Source: Alistipes sp.
GTDB lineage: Bacteria; Bacteroidota; Bacteroidia; Bacteroidales; Rikenellaceae
Length of the DNA stretch: 11,542 nt
Assembly (NCBI GenBank): GCA_028691095.1
Contig: JAQUZZ010000016.1
Coordinates: 1-11,542, forward strand
Direction: 5' to 3'
A model generated the notes under the pieces. It saw nothing but the letters and a program-made list of their open reading frames with translations. It was not told where the DNA came from and searched no databases. Each line of letters begins with the position of its first letter. Positions within the stretch are counted from its first letter, which is position 1. Both the position numbers and the translations under genes were made by a program. Positions 6,112-11,542 of this stretch are shown piece after piece.

Positions 6112-6119
6112 CAAAGTTA
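6112..6119 (-). promoter_or_regulatory. Possible -7 box of the rpsU promoter
   Basis: Read on the - strand this is TAACTTTG, matching TAnnTTTG, with 7 nt to the rpsU ATG. No TTTG is found 19-21 nt upstream (a TTG occurs 14 nt upstream), so the promoter is only partly supported. The mRNA would be nearly leaderless. Confidence 0.4.
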
Positions 6120-6259
6120 TTTGAATGATTTTACAATTTGCACGGGGTGCGGTTGTTTCGGCCGTGGCGCAGGACAACATCTCCTTGGGTTGTAGTTCTC
6201 TTCCTCTTGAGATCAATAGTCGGGGAGGTTTTTCTCCAATTCACCACACGGGTGCGACC

Positions 6260-7426
6260 CTATTGATCGAAACGGAAGTACGGAGCGAGCTTCTCAGCCT
6301 CTGCTTCCGAGAGAATATTTTGTTCTGTCAGTTCTCCTATACTACGCCAACCTCCTTTTAATTGTCGGTATTTCAATAACCGGTTTAGTAATTGTTCCGG
6401 CAGGTAGGGGTGATCCCTCATCTGCAACGGGGAGGCAAAGTTAATATCAATTTTTTGAATTCTACTAAGATCAATGCGAATTTGTGGTAAAATTTTCAGA
6501 TAATTCTTCGGAATCACCCCTTCCACCTCTTGGAGTTGTTCGGAACGGCAGAATCCGCCGAGTCGTTGTCGGTAGCGGATGATGCGTCCCGCGGTGAGAG
6601 GCCCGATGCCGACAAGTCCCACCAACGCAGCCGAATCCGCGCTGTTGAGCTCCAGGAGCGGTGCGGAGGTTGCGGGAGAAGCCACGGAAGAGGTCGAGTC
6701 AGCGCGATTCCGGAGTGCCAAGGTGTCGATGCGCAGGTAGGGGCGGAGTTGTTCGAGCATCTCCTTGGAGACGGCATAGCAGCGTCCGAAGTCCTCCATA
6801 TCTTTGAATCGAGCACCTGAGGCGCGGTAGCGGCAGATGGTGGCGGCTTGGCGGGGGGTGAAGCCCAGCCGACAGAACTCCGCTTCAGAGAGCCGATTGG
6901 GGTCGAACGGAAAGCGTTCGGGGGTGTGATGCCTCCGAACGGTGGTGTCCGGAGAGACGGTGCGCACCGTTGGGGCGGCGTTTGTCGCTTCGCGGGGGAT
7001 GCGAATGAAGGGTTGGAGTCGCCGATAGAGGGAGTCAGAGATGGCGTAGCAGCGCGCTACATCTTCCGGACGACGAAACCGTACACCGCTGTTGCGGTAG
7101 TTGAGAAAGGTGGCGACCTGTCGCTTCGTGAGTCCCAACGCTTGGAGTTGGTGCGCTGAGACTTGATTGGGATCGAAGTCGAAGAGGGAATCTTTGGGAA
7201 GGGCTTCCGAGGGGTGTGCAGGCTTGGTGGGGGCGTATTCCACCCACGCTTGCTCTCTCTGGGGTTTGTTGTGGGGCCACAGAAACAGGAGCGAGAGGAT
7301 CACTAACATCGGAATCAGCAGCAGAATGCGTCGTCCCTCCCGATCGGAAGAGCGGAAGGCTCCCCGGAAGAGCCTCTTCCATCGTTGTCTCAGGGACGAG
7401 GGGGTGGGGCGTTGTTTCAAACTCAC
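6260..7426 (-). CDS. Membrane-anchored helix-hairpin-helix (ComEA-like) repeat protein
   Basis: A 388-residue protein with a basic cytoplasmic N-terminus (1-32), one hydrophobic segment (about 33-50) and an outward-facing region with four helix-hairpin-helix units at about 84-143, 174-233, 257-318 and 326-388. Units 1 and 2 share the frame FDPN..S...LG.T.RQ.AT...YR.SG.RF...ED..RCYA exactly 90 residues apart, a clear internal duplication. Unit 3 (LELNSADSAALVGLVGIGPLTAGRI region) is the most classic ComEA-like HhH. Units of this type bind DNA backbone non-specifically or mediate protein contacts. ComEA is a DNA receptor in competent bacteria, but no competence genes are seen here and the role in Bacteroidales is not established. 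Pro/Thr/Ser-rich linkers join units 1-2 and 2-3. Its ATG overlaps the stop of the UbiD gene (ATGA), so the two are translationally coupled. The function is open; fold and topology are well supported. Confidence 0.85.
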   Translation of the reverse strand: MSLKQRPTPSSLRQRWKRLFRGAFRSSDREGRRILLLIPMLVILSLLFLWPHNKPQREQAWVEYAPTKPAHPSEALPKDSLFDFDPNQVSAHQLQALGLTKRQVATFLNYRNSGVRFRRPEDVARCYAISDSLYRRLQPFIRIPREATNAAPTVRTVSPDTTVRRHHTPERFPFDPNRLSEAEFCRLGFTPRQAATICRYRASGARFKDMEDFGRCYAVSKEMLEQLRPYLRIDTLALRNRADSTSSVASPATSAPLLELNSADSAALVGLVGIGPLTAGRIIRYRQRLGGFCRSEQLQEVEGVIPKNYLKILPQIRIDLSRIQKIDINFASPLQMRDHPYLPEQLLNRLLKYRQLKGGWRSIGELTEQNILSEAEAEKLAPYFRFDQ

Positions 7427-9306
7427 GGCTTGGGCGGATTGGTGTGGAGGGAGGGCTGTGCGTCATACTCGGCGTCATCGCGGCGTTGCAGCGTCAGGTA
7501 ACGCAACGAGGGGGAGGGGGCAAAGGCTCCCAGTCCATAGGTATCCCATCGGCGATCGACCTGTGCAATCGTCTCTGTCGAGGCGGTGACGACATTGGGC
7601 CAGCGACGATCGAAGCCGTTGATTCCTCCAGCCTTGACGCGGGCGTCGATCCATAGCGTGTGGTGTGCCATGTGCAGATCGCGGGAGGGGTCACAGTGTG
7701 CCGTTGTAATCCATAGTCGCTCTTGGGGTGTGAGCGATGCGGTAGCCTCAGCCAGCAGGATGACCAGGGGAATGCCGGTGGCGTGATGCCGTTCGAGGTA
7801 GGCCTGCGGATCGGGTGTCGATCCCTCTGCGGCATAGAGAAACAGCACGCCCCACGCCTCCGTCAGGGTGTGATCGACCGAACGAATTGCGGGGTCGGAG
7901 CTCCATGCCTCAGGCAGGGTGATCGGTGGGGCAGGTTCGTCGAGGCGGCATTCGGTCAGGTCAAGCGCCAGCTTGCCGCCCAAGCCGATTTGGGGTGCTG
8001 CGTGATCCAGTACATCCAGGGGGCCACGGGCACAGATCACCTCTTCCGGCACACGGAGTCGGCGGAGTCGGCGACGTAGGGTCTCCGGATCCCGAAGCGA
8101 CTCGTTCGCACCGCAGATCAGCACCATGAATTTATTGAACATCATCTGTCCCGCACCCCAAAGCGAGGAGGCTACTTTGGCTCCTTGGCCGGGATAGCGG
8201 GGGGTGAGATCGACGAGTGCGAGGTTGTGCGCAACACCCGGTGTGGGCATATAGAGGTCGTTGACCTCCGGAAGCATCGTGCGTCGGATCGGAATGAGAA
8301 AGATTTTTTCGGTTGCTTTGGCAATGTAGGCATCTTCTTGAGGGGGTACGCCCACAAGGGTGGCCGGATAGACCGCATCGCGTCGATGGGTGAGGGCTGT
8401 GAGATGAAAACGCGGATAGAGATCCTCCAGCGAGTAGAATCCGGTGTGATCGCCGAAGGGGCCCTCACAGACTCGCTCCTCACTGGGATCGACATACCCT
8501 TCGAGTACAAAGTCGCAATCGGCCGGTACGCGGAGTTCATTGGTGAGACACTGCACCAACTCCACGGGGCGTTGCCGTAGAAATCCGGCCAGTAGATACT
8601 CGTCCAGATTGTCGGGCATGGGGGCTGTGGCGGCATAGGTGTAGGCCGGATCGCCACCCAGACAGACGCTGACCGGCATTCTTCGCTTTTGATCCCGATA
8701 GCCCTGATAGTGTCGCTCTCCGGTTTTGTGCAGGTGCCAGTGCATCCCCGTCTCTTGAGGGCCAAAGCATTGCATACGGTACATCCCCACGTTGCGGACT
8801 CCACTCTCCGGATCCACGGTGTGAACCAGCGGTAGCGTGATGAAGCGATCGGCGTCATGGGGCCAGCATTTGAGGATGGGCAGGCGCGTGAGGTCGAGTG
8901 CCTCGTCTTGCCATACCACCTCTTGGCACGCCCCTCTTCCGCGTAGGTGCCGAGGCATCCATCGAGCCATCTGCTCCAGCAGGGGTAACATTTTGAGCTT
9001 CTCCCACAGGTTGTGCTTGGGGGTGGTCAGACTCCCGAAGAGCCGGTCGATGCGTTCGGGAAGCTCCTCCAGTCGTTCGACCCCTAAGGCGAGTGCCATG
9101 CGGCGATCCGACCCCATCATGTTGGTCAAGACCGGAAAGTCGGTTCCCGTGGCTTCAAACAGCAGGGCGCGTCCTCCGTCCCTCCGTTTGGATTCGCGGT
9201 CGGTGATCTCGGCAATCTCCAGAAGAGGATCTACCGGTGTGGTGATGCGGATCAACTCACCGTGGGTTTCGAGGGTGCGGATATAGTCGTTGAGGCTGGA
9301 ATACAC
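7423..9306 (-). CDS. ubiD: UbiD-family decarboxylase (prenylated-FMN type), probably menaquinone-related
   Basis: A 627-residue UbiD-family enzyme. These non-oxidative decarboxylases use prenylated FMN made by UbiX. Visible are N-terminal MYSSLNDYIRTLETHGELIRI, the metal/cofactor region RNVGMYRMQ (171-179, Asn172 and Arg177) with MHWHLHKTG (188-196), VLEG (267-270, Glu269), and the signature EGPFGDHTGFY (281-291) with acidic Glu281 and Asp286. The protein is longer than E. coli UbiD (about 500 residues), with an extra C-terminal part after about residue 455, as in other Bacteroidetes homologues. Bacteroidetes lack ubiquinone, so annotation as a menaquinone-pathway or other aromatic-acid decarboxylase is more likely than true ubiquinone synthesis; the substrate is not readable here. 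The start is GTG 9306; no in-frame ATG lies between it and the upstream stop, and the product aligns from its first residues. It heads a two-gene unit with the HhH protein. No ubiX is in this window and no consensus promoter is obvious upstream. Confidence 0.92.
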   Translation of the reverse strand: MYSSLNDYIRTLETHGELIRITTPVDPLLEIAEITDRESKRRDGGRALLFEATGTDFPVLTNMMGSDRRMALALGVERLEELPERIDRLFGSLTTPKHNLWEKLKMLPLLEQMARWMPRHLRGRGACQEVVWQDEALDLTRLPILKCWPHDADRFITLPLVHTVDPESGVRNVGMYRMQCFGPQETGMHWHLHKTGERHYQGYRDQKRRMPVSVCLGGDPAYTYAATAPMPDNLDEYLLAGFLRQRPVELVQCLTNELRVPADCDFVLEGYVDPSEERVCEGPFGDHTGFYSLEDLYPRFHLTALTHRRDAVYPATLVGVPPQEDAYIAKATEKIFLIPIRRTMLPEVNDLYMPTPGVAHNLALVDLTPRYPGQGAKVASSLWGAGQMMFNKFMVLICGANESLRDPETLRRRLRRLRVPEEVICARGPLDVLDHAAPQIGLGGKLALDLTECRLDEPAPPITLPEAWSSDPAIRSVDHTLTEAWGVLFLYAAEGSTPDPQAYLERHHATGIPLVILLAEATASLTPQERLWITTAHCDPSRDLHMAHHTLWIDARVKAGGINGFDRRWPNVVTASTETIAQVDRRWDTYGLGAFAPSPSLRYLTLQRRDDAEYDAQPSLHTNPPKP

Positions 9307-9368
9307 GAGGATTGGATTTTTAAGATTTGACTTCTACAAAGATGACGATTCGGGAGGAGAATCGCAAC

Positions 9369-9414
9369 AAAAAAACGACAGGAGTTCTTCTTGCGGAAGA
9401 GTTCCTGTCGTTTT
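9369..9414 (-). terminator. Strong intrinsic terminator after rubrerythrin
   Basis: Outer arms AAAACGACAGGA (9372-9383) and TCCTGTCGTTTT (9403-9414) pair perfectly. Inside, two G-U pairs and five Watson-Crick pairs extend the stem to about 19 bp with loop TTGCG. On the - strand seven T follow the hairpin (A-run 9369-9375). It lies 20 nt past the rubrerythrin stop and insulates the UbiD gene downstream. Confidence 0.93.
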
Positions 9415-9434
9415 AGACGGGTTAAGTGGAGTGT

Positions 9435-9986
9435 CTATTTGCTGAAGTAGCGGTTGTAGAGACCCTCAAAGCCTTTGCCGTGACGTGCTTCGTCTTTGCA
9501 CATCTCGTGTACGGTGTCGTGGATGGCGTCCAGACCCAGTTTCTTGGCCAGCGTGGCGATGCGTTTTTTGTCTTCGCAAGCTCCGCTCTCGGCCTCCATG
9601 CGGGCTTTGACGTTGGTCTTGGTGTCCCATACGATCTCACCCAGCAACTCTGCAAATTTGGAAGCGTGTTCGGCCTCTTCCCAAGCGTAACGTTTGAAAG
9701 CCTCTGCAATTTCGGGATACCCCTCGCGATCGGCCTGACGGCTCATGGCCAGGTACATACCCACCTCACTGCACTCTCCTGCAAAGTGTGCCTGCAAACC
9801 CGATACCACCTCGGCATCTACGCCTTTGGCAACGCCGATGACGTGCTCGTCAGCCCAAGTCAGGGCGGCATTTTCCTCTACTTCCTTGAATTTCGAAGCG
9901 GGTTGTTTACACTGAGGACAAAATTCGGGAGCTGTTTCACCTTCATGAACGTAACCGCAAACCGTGCAAATAAATTTCTTTTTCAT
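9435..9986 (-). CDS. rbr: Rubrerythrin, reverse domain order (NADH peroxidase type)
   Basis: A 183-residue rubrerythrin with the rubredoxin domain first. CTVC (7-10) and CPQC (23-26) are the FeS4 ligands, followed by a ferritin-like diiron four-helix domain (about 43-183) with Glu71 and Glu74 in [13 protein letters not shown] (103-107, Glu104 and His107) and KDEARH (164-169, Glu166 and His169). Rubrerythrins reduce H2O2 to water with electrons from NAD(P)H through a reductase, in the cytoplasm of anaerobes. Classical rubrerythrin has the rubredoxin domain at the C-terminus; this reversed order is known in Clostridia and Bacteroidales. It lies 81 nt downstream of perR on the same strand and ends in a very strong terminator, so it is either co-transcribed with perR or driven from the short gap. 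Peroxide-responsive control by PerR is the natural inference. Confidence 0.95.
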   Translation of the reverse strand: MKKKFICTVCGYVHEGETAPEFCPQCKQPASKFKEVEENAALTWADEHVIGVAKGVDAEVVSGLQAHFAGECSEVGMYLAMSRQADREGYPEIAEAFKRYAWEEAEHASKFAELLGEIVWDTKTNVKARMEAESGACEDKKRIATLAKKLGLDAIHDTVHEMCKDEARHGKGFEGLYNRYFSK

Positions 9987-10009
9987 CGTTGTGTGTTTTT
10001 AAGATTGTT

Positions 10010-10040
10010 ATTCTGTAAATGGTTATTTTTTCTGTGCAAA
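10010..10040 (-). promoter_or_regulatory. Weak candidate promoter for rubrerythrin
   Basis: On the - strand TTTG (10037-10040) is followed by exactly 19 nt and TACAGAAT (10010-10017), which keeps only the TA of the TAnnTTTG -7 box. The spacing and the 23-nt leader to the rbr ATG are right; the -7 sequence is poor. I see no good PerR box in the 81-nt gap. Confidence 0.28.
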
Positions 10041-10055
10041 GGGTTGCAAGTAAAG

Positions 10056-10068
10056 AGCACGCTGTGCT
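10056..10068 (-). repeat. Short palindrome after perR, copy 2 (AGCAC-n3-GTGCT)
   Basis: On the - strand the perR stop TAA runs directly into AGCACAGCGTGCT followed by CTTTAC. The 5-bp hairpin could weakly attenuate read-through from perR into rbr. The + strand 15-mer AGCACGCTGTGCTTA is identical to the one upstream of the alpha-galactosidase (1792-1806). Confidence 0.35.
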
Positions 10069-10487
10069 TAGTCGATTTTTTGTTGACACGCTCGGCACAG
10101 CCCTTTGTAGTAGAGTTGGATGTCATCGACCTGAAAGAGCTCCAATTCATCGAGCAGCAGTGCTTCCGGAGCAACGGCGAGTGGCAGATCCCAAATGTGT
10201 CGACACTGATGACACAGAAAATGGGCGTGTGGCCGGATGTCTCCGTCGAAGTGTGCGGTCTCTCCGTCGATGTCGAGCAGCAGAATTGCACCGTGACGCG
10301 CCAGGAGTTTCAGCGTGTTGTAGACCGTGGTCTTGGAGAGCGTCGGCATGGTGGGGTGCAGTGCGACGTAGATCTCCTCGGCTGTAGGATGGGTCGCGTG
10401 GGTGTGCAGATACTCCAAGATGGCGATCCGTTGTACCGACGGCTTGATCCCGTAGTGTTGTAGATAATTTTGCAATTCTGTTTTCAT
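10068..10487 (-). CDS. perR: PerR, peroxide-responsive Fur-family repressor
   Basis: A 139-residue Fur-family repressor. It has an N-terminal winged helix with recognition region TLSKTTVYNTLKLL (49-62) and a C-terminal dimerisation and metal domain. The regulatory metal ligands of Bacillus subtilis PerR (His37, Asp85, His91, His93, Asp104) map here, with a constant shift of four, to His33, Asp81, His87, His89 and Asp100. The structural zinc cysteines are C92, C95, C131 and C134. Asp rather than Glu at the last ligand (HIWD) is the known mark of PerR-type peroxide sensing. In the family, Fe-loaded PerR represses antioxidant genes, and histidine oxidation by H2O2 releases DNA. The neighbour downstream on the same strand is rubrerythrin, a typical target. 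A consensus promoter and a PerR-box-like palindrome lie just upstream of the start, so autoregulation is likely. Confidence 0.93.
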   Translation of the reverse strand: MKTELQNYLQHYGIKPSVQRIAILEYLHTHATHPTAEEIYVALHPTMPTLSKTTVYNTLKLLARHGAILLLDIDGETAHFDGDIRPHAHFLCHQCRHIWDLPLAVAPEALLLDELELFQVDDIQLYYKGLCRACQQKID

Positions 10488-10494
10488 TCCTTAT

Positions 10495-10509
10495 TTGTAA
10501 TAATTAAAA
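10495..10509. promoter_or_regulatory. PerR-box-like operator upstream of perR
   Basis: TTGTAATAATTAAAA (+ strand) matches 12 of the 14 fixed positions of the B. subtilis Per box TTATAATnATTATAA and has its 7-1-7 symmetry apart from one position in each half. It lies in the perR leader, between the -7 box (10524-10531) and the ATG (10487), where a bound repressor would block transcription. AT-rich DNA gives such matches by chance more often, so the position is the stronger argument. Confidence 0.55.
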
Positions 10510-10523
10510 TCTTGGATTCGATG

Positions 10524-10554
10524 CAAATATAAGGACTTTTTGTGAATCTGCAAA
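10524..10554 (-). promoter_or_regulatory. Consensus Bacteroidetes promoter of perR
   Basis: On the - strand TTTG (10551-10554), a 19-nt spacer (10532-10550) and TATATTTG (10524-10531) match the -33/-7 consensus of the Bacteroidetes primary sigma factor exactly. The leader to the perR ATG is about 30 nt and contains the PerR-box-like site. Confidence 0.75.
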
Positions 10555-10753
10555 TTTTTCGACGCTTTTTGTGGATTTTTTTGCGTTCTCTCTGAAATTT
10601 ATTTCTTAAACTATTGTGCATCTGTGTCGTGCGCGTAGATTGGATTTTAGGGTCAAGGGGTGTGTGAGGGGGCTTGAGACGCTACACGGGAGAGGTGTGT
10701 CCTCTGAAGTTCAACGAGATTTTGAACAAGATGGCTCTCCTCCGCAAAGGTTT

Positions 10754-10785
10754 TTTGGAGAAACATCCTAAAATAGCTAATTTTG
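10754..10785 (+). promoter_or_regulatory. Bacteroidetes promoter of the GH78 gene
   Basis: TTTG (10754-10757), a 20-nt spacer and TAATTTTG (10778-10785, fitting TAnnTTTG) match the Bacteroidetes consensus. The -7 box ends 24 nt before the ATG at 10810, a normal leader length, which also supports that start codon. Confidence 0.65.
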
Positions 10786-10809
10786 AGAACAAAACCAAAC
10801 TTTATCTCA

Positions 10810-11542
10810 ATGAACTGGATAACCTTATTGCATCGGTACGGTCTGCTTGCCCTATTGATGTGGAGTTGCTCCGCACTCTACGGACAGAAAACCGTGTCGG
10901 TGGATCAACTCAAGTGCGAACAGCAGGCGGCTCCGCTGGGCATCGACACGCCCACACCGCGTTTTAGTTGGCAGTTGCGCAGTGCTGCGCGCGATGTACA
11001 TCAAACGGCCTATCAGATCTTGGTAGCCGATTCGCCGGAGGCTTTGGGTCGCAGCGATGGCAATATGTGGGATAGCCGCAAGGTGCTCTCCTCCGCAAGT
11101 CTGCTCATCCCCTATGCGGGCAAAACCTTGGAGGCGGGCAAGACCTACTATTGGAGTGTGCGGGTGTGGGATGCCTCCCGTCGCTTCTCCGCATGGAGCT
11201 GTCCGGCTCAATTTACCATGGGGTTGCTCTCCGAGGCCGATTGGAGCGGGGCTCGTTGGATTGCGCTGGAGAGCGATGTAGATTCGCTGATCGTCACCGA
11301 CGGCATGGCGCGCCATCTGCCCAAAATCGGAGATTACAAATTGCCTCAGTTGCGCAAAAGTTTCTCACTCTCCAAGCCCATTGATCGAGCCCTTGCCTTT
11401 GTGTGCGGATTGGGACAGTTTGAACTTTATATTAATGGCACAAAGAGCGGCGATCATTTTCTGGATCCGGCTTGGACGAAATTTGATAAAAACGTGCAAT
11501 ACGTGACCTTTGACATTACCCCACAAGTGGTACAGGGCGACA
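10810..11542 (+). CDS. Secreted GH78 alpha-L-rhamnosidase, N-terminal part (runs off the window)
   Basis: 244 codons are visible with no stop; the gene continues past the right edge. Residues 1 to about 25 (MNWITLLHRYGLLALLMWSC, then SALYG before QK) form a signal peptide, so the enzyme is exported. A fibronectin-III-like beta domain follows, with the family opening LKCEQQAAPLGIDTPTPRFSW (about 34-54), RDVHQTAYQILVADS, then AGKTYYWSVRVWD and SAWS. From about 170 the Bac_rhamnosid_N-type domain starts, with LPQLRKSFSLSKPI, FVCGLGQFELYINGTKSGDHFLDP and AWTKFD...VQYVTFDIT. These match the N-terminal half of Bacteroidales GH78 enzymes, which hydrolyse terminal alpha-L-rhamnose from pectin (RG-I), glycosides and similar substrates by an inverting mechanism. 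The catalytic (alpha/alpha)6 barrel and its acidic residues lie outside the window, so activity cannot be judged. ATG 10810 is chosen for the signal peptide and the promoter 24 nt upstream. Confidence 0.88.
   Translation, partial: MNWITLLHRYGLLALLMWSCSALYGQKTVSVDQLKCEQQAAPLGIDTPTPRFSWQLRSAARDVHQTAYQILVADSPEALGRSDGNMWDSRKVLSSASLLIPYAGKTLEAGKTYYWSVRVWDASRRFSAWSCPAQFTMGLLSEADWSGARWIALESDVDSLIVTDGMARHLPKIGDYKLPQLRKSFSLSKPIDRALAFVCGLGQFELYINGTKSGDHFLDPAWTKFDKNVQYVTFDITPQVVQGD

Larger units (their letters stand above)
10488..10809. other. Divergent intergenic region between perR and the rhamnosidase gene
   Basis: This 322-nt gap holds the perR promoter and operator at its left end and the GH78 promoter at its right end. 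A direct repeat CTTTTTGTG occurs at 10536-10544 and 10565-10573, overlapping the perR promoter spacer. AGAGG-TGTGT-CCTCT makes a small hairpin around 10690-10704. About 10575-10750 shows no other signal. A short + strand frame from 10674 is not supported as a gene, because the GH78 promoter and start lie inside it. Confidence 0.5.

Noticed and set aside
9426..10463. Long + strand frame (345 codons) antisense to rbr and perR
   Set aside because: It lies opposite two fully convincing genes and its Cys/Phe-rich product is what an antisense reading of them gives.
10674..10967. 97-codon + strand frame upstream of and overlapping the GH78 start
   Set aside because: The GH78 promoter (10754-10785) and signal peptide lie inside it in another frame, its last third is clearly GH78 sequence read out of frame, and no family likeness is seen.
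1..11542. CRISPR array, insertion sequence or complete mobile element
   Set aside because: No regular spaced repeats, no transposase and no paired terminal repeats flanking genes were seen. The tyrosine recombinase is the housekeeping Xer type by context.

Overview
The window looks like chromosomal DNA from a gut-type Bacteroidales bacterium, moderately GC-rich and possibly Rikenellaceae/Alistipes-like (the family-level guess is inference). The support is: short start-proximal promoters of the Bacteroidetes type (TTTG - about 19 to 20 nt - TAnnTTTG) instead of classical -35/-10 and Shine-Dalgarno signals; an rpsU-xerC-hpf gene order typical of Bacteroidales; reverse-type rubrerythrin beside PerR; a long UbiD-family decarboxylase; and two secreted glycoside hydrolases of the GH36 and GH78 types.

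Layout, left to right. (1) 146-1702, + strand: a ThiF/MoeB/HesA-type adenylyltransferase that lacks the usual zinc cysteines, then a class I SAM methyltransferase with two CxxC pairs. (2) 1818-3983, + strand: a secreted GH36 alpha-galactosidase. (3) 3984-4556: a gene-poor stretch holding an N-terminal remnant of a phage tail-completion/virion morphogenesis gene (- strand), a + strand intrinsic terminator, a 38-nt near-perfect palindrome and another folded segment. (4) 4557-6104, - strand: hpf, xerC and rpsU, with a strong terminator between rpsU and xerC. (5) 6260-9306, - strand: a UbiD-family decarboxylase whose stop overlaps (ATGA) the start of a membrane-anchored protein with four helix-hairpin-helix repeats. 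(6) 9435-10487, - strand: peroxide-stress pair perR then rubrerythrin, with a strong rubrerythrin terminator, a consensus promoter for perR and a PerR-box-like operator between that promoter and the perR start. (7) 10810 to the right edge, + strand: the N-terminal part of a secreted GH78 alpha-L-rhamnosidase, with its own consensus promoter.

How the genes work together: perR and rbr form a clear H2O2-sensing and peroxide-reducing unit, in which PerR probably controls its own transcription. rpsU, xerC and hpf are housekeeping genes (translation, chromosome dimer resolution, ribosome hibernation). The two glycosidases suggest scavenging of plant-derived galactosides and rhamnosides, but no SusC/SusD pair or sensor is present here, so a polysaccharide utilisation locus cannot be claimed.

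I found no convincing new multi-gene system. The most unusual stretch is 3984-4556. In the Bacteroides genomes I remember, hpf is followed by tRNA genes and tuf. Here those are missing, and a phage gene fragment, inverted repeats and a possible small RNA lie there instead, which suggests an old integration and rearrangement breakpoint.
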